From assembly GCA_963662175.1 (NCBI GenBank), contig OY759221.1, positions 22,059,027 to 22,123,026 on the forward strand: 64,000 nucleotides of DNA. The letters run 5' to 3'. Positions 56,530 to 64,000 of the stretch are shown piece after piece. The translations under genes were made by a program, and so were the position numbers. The notes below the pieces were generated by a model that saw only the letters and a program-made list of their open reading frames with translations, had not been told where the DNA came from and made no database searches. Source of the stretch: Aradus depressus (Eukaryota; Arthropoda; Insecta; Hemiptera; Aradidae). Positions within the stretch are counted from its first letter, which is position 1. Each line of letters opens with the position of its first letter.

Positions 56530-56790
56530 TCATATTGCGGGCGGCGCCGTCGGGGCACTGGTCTTAGACCCAGGAGTCTCCGAAACCACTCACTACTCAG
56601 CTTTGAGCCTCTATATGCTGTATCTATGGGTGAAGTGGTCCGGCGGTGTCTCCTGCTGTCCTCGGCCGGCTGGGGCCCGCTTGCTTCTTCTGGCCCCATG
56701 CCTCGTTCTTCCCTCGGTTTCTAAAACTTGGAGTAGGGTTGACCAATATGCTCGGACATAAGGCCAGAAAAAAAATAATAATAATAAAAA
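56530..56790 (+). mobile_element. Probable SINE-like retroposon
   Basis: A sharply GC-rich island (GGGCGGCGCCGTCGGGGCAC, CTCGGCCGGCTGGGGCCCG) ends GACCAATATGCTCGG, ACATAAGGCC and an A-rich (AAT)n tail. The ending resembles that of SINE B (GGCTAATATGCTCCG, CATAAAGCC, poly-A), so the two may share a 3' end. No tRNA-like B box was found. Confidence 0.45.
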
Positions 56791-57360
56791 TATTGAGAAA
56801 TACATTTTGTTTATAAACGAGATATTTTTTAAAAAAAATTCTAGAACGGCTGTGCACCAAGAGCCCCAATTCGAAACAATTAACTTATTTTTTTATATAC
56901 CTTGTTTATTGAAATCTCTTAAGAACTTTGAATAGTTTAGTTATTTCAGTTTGTTTAATCTAATCGTTCAATCTCATATAAGTCTCCTGCCCTGCCTCGT
57001 CCTATTGTGGTACGATGGATGGTGCACCACACCCGAGATATTTATTGCCTCCAAGGCAACACACCCCTATTTCTACTCATATCTTATCTACTTTTTACAT
57101 TTATCTGTTTGTATACAATAATAGATTATGAAGATTTTGTATGTGTATACAATAAGGTTCCTATCGAAAAGTATGGGAACACGTATCTGTTGTTTGCTTA
57201 TCGCGGCGAAGTAAAACGTGTTTATAGTCCTTATGGGGTTCTGGATATACGTATGTTTTTTGAACATTTACGATCGGTAGGTATAAATCATAAGTAAATT
57301 TGGTGAATGACATTAAACATTAAAATACACATTAAAAACAAAAAAAAAATTAAAAAATAT
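56791..57360. other. Unclassified intergenic DNA
   Basis: A 96-codon frame at 57007-57297 includes CCTTATGGGGTTCTGGATATA, an R1rep-type phrase, so it is more likely repeat than gene. Confidence 0.4.
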
Positions 57361-57724
57361 AGGTTAGGTTTTATGACTCATGCCCGGGCCTTACTACCAG
57401 AGCGCTCTTTTTCGTCATTCTGGTGGACATGAGCCCTACTCTACTGTGGGAGTCCTAAATTTTGCCTACCCTAAATTTTATTCACCTAGGGTAGGGAGGA
57501 GTACCTGACATCGTACAGGCTCGGGACCATTGCTTAACGTGTTCCATCAGAAGGACGTGGTGCTTAAGTTTATTTGACCTCCCAGATAAAATAAACTAAG
57601 GATCTCGGTCGGGTTTCGAACCCAAGACTCCCATAATAGAGTCGGGCTCTTGTCCACCAGAGTGACGAAAGAGCGCCCTGGTAGTAGGCGATATCACCTT
57701 GCAGTTAAAGCCCGGGCATGATAA
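57361..57724. mobile_element. Two SINE A copies joined in opposite orientation
   Basis: 57361-57622 is a minus copy, from AGGTTAGGTTTTATGACTCA to CGGTCGGGTTTCGAACCC. At that B box it joins a plus 3' half (57623-57724), from AGACTCCCATAATAGAGTCG to AAGCCCGGGCATGATAAC. Confidence 0.85.
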
Positions 57725-58185
57725 CAATAATAATATCTAACTACCGCGAGAAGGAAGTCGATAACAGATTTTCTTCATTTGGTTTTTCTTGAATATAGAA
57801 AAGCCCCAATAAGTTCAAGAGTATCTTTTGTACTTTTTGAGATATTAAATAAATGGAACTGTTATTATTGTGTTTAAATCTACGAGGCAGTGGTACCAAA
57901 AATGGGTCACTCAACCTTGTACAGAAATAGAGTTAAGTGTTTTTTGCCTTAAAGTGGAAAATCCCATTTTGTCGGGTTGCACAGAACGAATTGTGCGAAC
58001 CTTGAAACAATACCTCAGAACTGCGCCTTGTTGATATACGAAAGGGCATTGAACTGGTATCTTGCTGATGCCACAGTTTATATTTCCAAAAATAAATGAA
58101 TATTGTTTAATATCCAAAAATATGGATATTAATAATTAATTATTGTTCTAATATATTTAAATAAATAAAATAATGAAAATGGAAA
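57725..58185. other. Unclassified intergenic DNA
   Basis: No feature supported. Confidence 0.4.
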
Positions 58186-58187
58186 TA

Positions 58188-58350
58188 CAGTAAAATCCTT
58201 TTATAACGATTTTCCTGTTATAACGATGTAAAACCCGTATCTAGTTTAGTTTGCTAATTAAAAGTGGAGAAATAAATCCGGTTTAAACGATCTAAAACAT
58301 ATGAAAAAGTTGTTTTTTCATTCCGGTTATAACGATATAATATGTATGTA
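58188..58350. mobile_element. One end of a pogo/Tigger-like element
   Basis: TA followed by CAGTAAAATCCTTTTATAAC and repeated TTATAACGAT words is the usual form of a pogo/Tigger terminus. The internal sequence continues to GGTTATAACGATATAA near 58340. The opposite terminal repeat is absent. Confidence 0.55.
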
Positions 58351-58494
58351 CATACGCACATACAAGGTAAAACAGTACGAGTTTTGAACGGATGAAAAAT
58401 ACGAACATTATAGAAAAGGGTTTTAAACACGGTTCTTGTTTATACTAATGAATAAAAAACTTAGAACGAGTCAAAAAATTCCACTTCATTTATA

Positions 58495-58846
58495 GGTTAG
58501 GTTAGGTTAGGTTTTATGACTCATGCCCAGGCTTTAACTACGAGGTCATATCGCCTACTACCAGAGCGCTCTTTCGTCACTCTGGTGGACATGAGCCCGA
58601 CTCTACTGTGGGAGTCCTAAATTTTGCCTACCCTAAATTTTTATTCATCTAGGGTAGGGGTCTTTAACGAGTACCTGACATCGTACAGGCTCGGGACCAT
58701 CGCTTAACGTCCCATCCGAAGGACGGCGTGCTTAAGTTTATTTTACCTCCCAGATAAAATAAACTAAGGGCCTCGGTCGGGCTACGAACCCACGACCTTG
58801 AGCTCAGAAGTCAAGCACGCTTACCACTGAGCTACCGGCGCCCTCT
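58495..58846 (-). mobile_element. SINE A, full length, minus orientation, with target duplication
   Basis: GGTTAGGTTAGGTTAGG begins the inverse tail and the copy ends GAGCTACCGGCGCCCTC. It is flanked by the exact 12-bp duplication ACTTCATTTATA (58483-58494 and 58847-58858). A reference-quality copy of the family. Confidence 0.95.
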
Positions 58847-58953
58847 ACTTCATTTATATGAAAAACACAATATATTTCGCTCGTTAGAGCATTCTCAACT
58901 GTACAGACAGATACAGACTTATGACTGGTGGTAATATATTTTTTTTAAAGTCA

Positions 58954-59357
58954 TGAGGAAGGAGGGGGGGGGGAGGGGAAGAGTGAGGGAGGGTGACAGA
59001 ACAGGAGGGGGGGGGGAGGGGAAGAGTGAGGGAGGGTGACAGAACAGGAGGGGGGGGGGGAGGGGAAGAGTGAGGGAGGGTGACAGAACAGGAGGGGGGG
59101 GGGGGAAGAGTGAGGGAGGGTGACAGAACAGGAGGGGGGGGAGGGGAAGAGTGAGGGAGGGTGACAGAACAGGAGGGGGGGGGAGGGGAAGAGTGAGGGA
59201 GGGTGACAGAACAGGAGGGGGGGGAGGGGAAGAGTGAGGGAGGGTGACAGAACAGGAGGGGGGGGAGGGGAAGAGTGAGGGAGGGTGACAGAACAGGAGG
59301 GGGGGGGGGAGGGGAAGAGTGAGGGAGGGTGACAGAACAGGAGGGGGGGGGGGGGTC
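58954..59357 (+). repeat. G-rich minisatellite, nine units
   Basis: Nine copies of a 41-44-base unit share GAAGAGTGAGGGAGGG and TGACAGAACAGG, separated by G runs of variable length (up to about 14). Unit length varies only through the G run. The plus strand has many G4-competent runs. The open frame on the other strand (Pro/Ser-rich) is a product of the repeat. Confidence 0.95.
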
Positions 59358-59945
59358 TAACATACTATATGTATTAAAATTTAGTCAGAAAAATTAAAAA
59401 ATAAATCTCAATATTAACCTATTAACTATATCTTGTTTACTCTTTCCCAGCGCAATGACTCATTCCATTTCCAAACATACCATTTCCCCCTTGTCGAATT
59501 TTCTTCGAACTCCCTTCTTCCCTTCTAGTGCGTATATTCCTAGTTTCAGGTTATATTGTATATTATACAATATGAATCAATTACGTTTTCGCGCTTCATT
59601 CAAAGTCAAGGCAATCGTCCATTTGGGATAAAACTCAATATTTGATTTACATAGAGGCTTCTGAATATCACACTAAATTCACTACATTGGCAGTTATTTA
59701 GGGTTTAAAATCGAGACCCTCTTTTCTGGTCTGGATTTGAAAACTAAGTAACAGTGATATTTAAACTCGCAGAATGCTGTCCTATCTACTGTTACTGAGG
59801 TTCCTCTGATGTCAGTAGCTCTGATAAGGGACAGATAACTCAGAGCAGGATGTGAAAGATGTCAGCTTCCTTTTCTCATAAATTATGTATTCTCAATATT
59901 GTCATCCTTCGCATTATAAACATTTTTTTTAATTAACTTTCGCAG
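59358..59945. other. Unclassified intergenic DNA
   Basis: Scattered R1rep-like words (CACATAGAGGCTTCTGAAT type) but no defined copy. Confidence 0.35.
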
Positions 59946-59947
59946 CT

Positions 59948-60165
59948 TTACGAAGTATAGGGGCAGTTATGTAATCGGTAAAAAAAATCGATTCAGGTTT
60001 TCAACGGAATTTCATGTTGTGTGTATGGGTCTGTGAATGTATCAACACGAAATTTTATATGTGTATTCAAAACCATCTAAGGACGAAACCTATTGATTTT
60101 CAGCCAAATCGGTCCAATCGGAGGAGGTTTAGGGGGAAGCTTAACACAAAAACTCTAATAATTTA
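59948..60165 (+). repeat. R1rep copy, 5' portion
   Basis: TTACGAAGTATAGGGGCAGT, GTTTTCAACGGAATTTCATG, GTATCAACACGAAATTTTAT and TTCAGCCAAATCGG in family order. Confidence 0.7.
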
Positions 60166-60510
60166 CTAAGAAATATTTTTTATAAGGTTTTTTATAGAAC
60201 AAACAGTTTTCGCGTAAATCTAGACGTCATTTTAGGACGTTCTTCGGCATATCTCTGTCAAATCGGGCGTCAATAATACTACGGGCGACAATAAAAATAT
60301 TATTTTTTATAAAATGTGCCTTTCAGTATGTTTATCAAAAGAAGGGAGAAAACGGAAATAAAATGATAGACTTTTGGAAGAAAAATATGCACGGATACTC
60401 AGTATGAATCAGCTGATAAGTTAACTTAAATCCAACGGAATTTCAAAATTTTAAATATACTCCCGTCACTTCAGTGGACTTGAATGTGAAGTTGAAAATA
60501 TAGGTCCTAA

Positions 60511-60851
60511 GATGGCGCCGGTAGCTCAGTGGTATGCGTGTTTGCCTTCTGAGCTCAAGGCCGTGGGTTCGAAACCCGACCGAGGCCCTTAGTTTATCTT
60601 ATCTGGGAGGTTAAATAAACTTAAGCACGCCGTCCTTCGGATGGGACGTTAAGGGATGGTCCCGAGCCTGTACAATGTCAGATACTCGTTAAAGACCCGT
60701 ACCCTAGGTGAATATAAATTTAGGGTAGGCAAAATTTATGACTCCCACAGTAGAGTCGGGCTCATGTCCACCAGAGTGACGAAAGAGCGCACTGGTAGTA
60801 GGCGATATGACCTCGTAATTAAAGCCCGGGCATGAGTCATAAAACCTAACC
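60511..60851 (+). mobile_element. SINE A, full length with target duplication
   Basis: Head GGCGCCGGTAGCTCAGTGG, complete body, and tail AAAACCTAACC. It is flanked by the exact 12-bp duplication TATAGGTCCTAA (60499-60510 and 60852-60863). Confidence 0.95.
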
Positions 60852-60863
60852 TATAGGTCCTAA

Positions 60864-61459
60864 TATTTTGGAGAGGAGAATACGGTTCTGTAGCCATATT
60901 AGTAATTTTTAACGCCCAAATCCAGTAAATTTATATATCTTTAAAATTAAATAATTAAATAACAATAATAAAATAAAATAAATCTAATCGAAAAATATTT
61001 ATTTTGACTAACTATAGTCTTTCTGGAGCAAAAAAAAACGTGATTTTAGACGCTATCTTGTAAAATGTACATAGGCCCCGATTTTCGCACGATTATAATA
61101 CTTGCTTACACTTCTTTTTGCTAGATATTGGTCTCATTTGTGCGTGACGATCATATAGCTACTTGCATTTTGTTGGTTCAGTTAGTGTTAGATGGTGTGA
61201 AATGCATTGGAAAACACACTTGAGCACATTTTGACACTCTTCCTTTTGCCTACAGTGTTGTGCACTCTGAATCAGCCTAGATCAAAGACTCACTAGAATA
61301 GCATTTTACTAGACAAAGCTAAAATAGATTTTATAGACTGTTAGCGCTCTTAACATAGAACCCTTTAAGCCAGTGGTTTACCGACATTTTTGCGCCCACT
61401 TTCATCACACATTTTACGGGCCGGTTCTTTATTTTTTTCTAGACTCCCCAAATGGCTTA
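60864..61459. other. Unclassified intergenic DNA with a hAT-like end
   Basis: CCAGTGGTTTACCGACATTT at 61372 followed by TTGCGCCCAC resembles the common CAGTGGTTCCCAAAC terminus of hAT elements. No far end was seen. Confidence 0.35.
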
Positions 61460-61535
61460 TAATAATAATATTTATTTCTGTTAAACCAAAACATGGTAAT
61501 TATACAGCAAAATAACTTACAAATTATATACATCA
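61460..61535 (-). mobile_element. ATT-tail LINE 3' fragment
   Basis: ATAATAATAATATTTATTTC followed by TGTTAAACCAAAACATGGTA is the inverse 3' end of the LINE at 20303. Confidence 0.65.
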
Positions 61536-61539
61536 GTCG

Positions 61540-61714
61540 AGGGCACCGGTAGCTCAGTGGTATGCATGCTTTCCTTTGTAACCCAGATAAAAATTTAGGA
61601 CTCCCACAGTAGAGTCGGGCTCATGTCCACCAGAGTGACGAAAGAGCGCTCTGGAAGTAGGCGATATGACCTCGTTGTTAAAGCCCGGACATGGTTCATA
61701 ATAACTAACTAACT
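61540..61714 (+). mobile_element. SINE A with a large internal deletion
   Basis: The A-box part of the head (GGGCACCGGTAGCTCAGTGG) is followed after some 35 bases directly by AAAAATTTAGGACTCCCACA and the normal 3' part. It ends ATAATAACTAACTAACT. The B box and first half of the body are missing. Confidence 0.85.
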
Positions 61715-61769
61715 ATACAGACGATATTAAATCTTAATAAAACACAATAACATGAATAATTTTATTTCC

Positions 61770-62460
61770 CTACAGCCGATATCTCTGAAATATAACAGGT
61801 TATGTCTACATTGGGTTTTAACTTTAAATATGAAATTTCATATTTGGAATCTGGAGGTCGTAAAACATGAAATTCCGTTGAAAACTCGGCATCGAATTTT
61901 TGATCGATTACAGTACTTTCCCTATAGCTCGTATAGCTGGAGAAGTTAAAATTCTATGTGTGAACACGATAACTCCCGATAAAATGAATATATCGACACA
62001 AATTTTATATCTGAATTCAAAATCCTCTAATGACGACACCTATTGCTTTTCAGGCAAATCGACCGAAGGGGAAGGGGGGATTAGGCGGGAGGCTTAACTC
62101 AAAAACTCTTCAAACTGCCGTTGTAGTGAATATATCGAAACATAATTACATATGTAAATTTAAAACCAAATTAGCACGACACCTATCAATTTTTAGCGGA
62201 ATCAGCAGAAATGAAGGAGGCGGGGGCTCTGAGGGGAGCCCAACACTTAAACCCCAATAACTATCGATTTAATGAATGTATCGACATAAAATTTTTATAT
62301 TTAAAGTCAAAACCCAATGTGGACATTACCTGTCAGACAGCGATATTGGCTGAAGGTGAGGGGGGGGGGGGTTCAGGGGAGGGGGCTCAATGTTGTAGAG
62401 AGCGAAAATTTAATTGATTAAATCGTTCTGGGGAAGTACATTGCCGGTGATTCACCAACG
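61770..62460. repeat. R1rep, head-to-head copies
   Basis: 61770-61942 reads in minus orientation (CAGCCGATATCTCTGAAAT, AACATGAAATTCCGTTGAAA). From AACTCCCGATAAAATG (61972) to GGTGATTCACCAACG (62455) it reads in plus orientation. Unit marks TATCGACA, TATCGAAA and TATCGACA lie at 61991, 62133 and 62279, giving spacings of 142 and 146 bases. Confidence 0.75.
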
Positions 62461-63364
62461 ACTTTGTCTTGAGAACTTAAATGACAAAGGTTTTTAGTTT
62501 TTTTGATGTATTATTCTGTTTGTATATTTACATATTATTCTCATTATTATCACATATTGGATTACTTTCCCATTATAATCTAATCATATTCTTTATCATT
62601 TTTATCGAAGAGAGACAATAGTTGCAAATAGTATTTTTCTGCTGAATACATTTTCTCTTAAATTTCATTAGAATAAAATTAAGGATTACATTAATATGTA
62701 GATAAAATATATACAAACTGTTAACGTCAATTTCGTTATATCTATCCAGAAATTCGATGCGAAGTTTCCGATTCTGTGTATCTGTGAATAGAGCTAAATA
62801 TTCTGTAAACATTTTTGAAATGTTGACTTTTTTTTGTGTGTTTGACGTAGAATCATTGTAAATAATACTAATGCATGACAAAGAACGCCAATTGGGTGTA
62901 AATGTAATTGAAAAACTGCTCTGTTTTCAAGCATTTACAGATTTCCACGAAAACTATTGATATTTTCAAAAAATTTAAGCACCAACATAACGGATCTTTA
63001 GCGACCCAAAATTATTAAAATAAAATTTTTTGGAGAATTTTACTCAATTACAGGAAAACGGTTGTTCCTATAAAAAAAATTATCTGTACAAAAAATGTTC
63101 CTTATTTTCTCATATATCTATCTGACAGATTTGAGCTAGAATCATAGAAATAGTTCTAGTGTTGCAAATCTAGCCAACATTGTTTTGTCTGGTTCTGTGC
63201 AGGTTCTCCCTTCTAGCTATGTGGGAGGACTGGTGTCTCGCCCGCCTTGTTCATGTCCTCTCTCCCTCTTGAGGTCGGTACGATGACCTGTCTTTACCCC
63301 CACTTACCTGCATCTTCCATACCATTCTACTGCCCCACAATGTATGCACCAATGCACCATGGAC
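62461..63364. other. Intergenic DNA without recognised gene
   Basis: The 102-codon minus frame at 62573-62881 shows no domain. A C-rich block at 63190-63365 loosely resembles 56960-57070 (GGTACGATG with GTGCACCA-like words), hinting at a further repeat. Confidence 0.4.
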
Positions 63365-63745
63365 CAGTGGTTACCAAACTTTTTTTTTTTGGTTTATTCG
63401 TCACCTGAACTAGTTTTGTAAGAATTGTTTACTTAAACTTGAAATGATATTAATATTTATTTCTATAGGATACGTCATAAAAATGTATACATCGTGTATA
63501 CAGTAATCGGACATTCATCTGATTTAGTAATAACAATAATATAAAAGTGTAAAAGTGTGGCCATTACTGGGCTTTCTTATACCATCCACACTCTCTCCTC
63601 AAAATTATTTCATACTAATATTACTGGGTGTATGAAAGTAATGAGTTGGCGTCAGCGTTATTTTTTTGTTTCATTGTACAACATAATCTTGAGAGTGACA
63701 TTCTTATACCCAGTATAGCCAGTATGAAATAATTTTGAGAAGGGG
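63365..63745. repeat. hAT-like end, LINE fragment and a small inverted repeat
   Basis: CCAGTGGTTACCAAACTTTT (63365) is a hAT-type terminus. 63446-63520 carries the LINE word TAGGATACGTCATAAAAATG. CTCAAAATTATTTCATACT (63598) and AGTATGAAATAATTTTGAG (63721-63739) are exact inverses about 105 bases apart. Confidence 0.5.
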
Positions 63746-64000
63746 AAGGTGGAGACAAAGTGATCTGTAGGCGTGATTGTTAAAAGAAAGTTTTGTAATG
63801 ACCACATCATATATATTTATATTTTTTCTTCACTTTTGTTGTAAAAAATCGTTATACATTTAAAATATGTATTTCGGTTTTTTGAACAACTATTATTGTG
63901 CTTTGATGAGGTCATAAACGTAAGAGGTAAGAGGTATCTCGTAAATTGTACTTAGGCCCCGGAATAAGATGGTCTTAATTTTCGACCGATTTCAGCTAAA

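Noticed and set aside
56460..56761. Overlapping GC-rich frames on both strands
   Set aside because: They fall in a probable SINE-like retroposon; overlapping frames on both strands are expected from its high GC content.
58954..59357. Possible CRISPR-like array of regular repeats
   Set aside because: There are no unique spacers between units, only variable G runs, and the DNA is eukaryotic.
58884..59363. 159-codon Pro/Ser-rich open frame on the minus strand
   Set aside because: It is the translation of a G-rich minisatellite; the frame stays open only because the repeat lacks stops, and G-run lengths vary freely.

Overview
The window is arthropod nuclear DNA, most likely from an insect. It is AT-rich, has spliced genes with GT-AG introns and very little coding sequence, and is packed with transposable-element debris. 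The one clearly recognisable host gene is the 3' half of the ROR-type nuclear receptor Hr3 (NR1F4; Hr46 in Drosophila) on the + strand. Six exons were placed by reading frame, splice sites and codon phase: 6987-7148 (hinge), 11716-11855, 13698-13830, 15297-15521, 16592-16745 and 18161-18266. Together they encode the end of the hinge and the whole ligand-binding domain, ending in the AF-2 helix and a TGA at 18264-18266. The DNA-binding domain and the 5' end must lie upstream of base 1. The SINE tail motif (AACCT)n matches the arthropod telomere repeat TTAGG. The order of insect cannot be fixed from this sequence.

The most interesting host-gene signal is at 22142-22238. It is a short open exon with a good acceptor, the same phase as the normal last Hr3 exon, its own stop codon and an AATAAA about 140 bases later. 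Spliced from the 16592-16745 exon, it would replace the last two LBD helices, including AF-2, with an unrelated acidic 31-residue tail. No other + strand gene is visible that could own it.

The rest is mobile and repeated DNA. The dominant family is a roughly 340-base tRNA-derived SINE (called SINE A here) with more than 25 full or partial copies on both strands, several with exact target-site duplications. A second tRNA-like SINE (SINE B) has a poly(A) tail. LINE remnants include a recurrent 5'-truncated element ending in an ATT-rich tail, a CR1-like 3' end, a Jockey-like C-terminus and an R1/LOA-like C-terminus. DNA transposons include a pogo/Tigger deletion derivative, a broken Tc1-like transposase, hAT-type MITEs with 8-bp duplications and a 352-bp MITE. 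An unclassified family (called R1rep here) has internal units of about 140-146 bases.

A second theme is hammerhead-ribozyme-like modules. These carry a CTGANGA core, a perfect hairpin and then GAAA, and recur in several unrelated-looking repeat families, often as inverted pairs. The clearest is a 120-base inverted repeat at 41559-41833. They resemble the hammerheads known from Penelope-like retroelements. From about 22.4 kb to the end no host protein-coding gene was recognised. Two places (37860-38159 and 40336-40382) look promoter-like because of clustered ATCGATA motifs.
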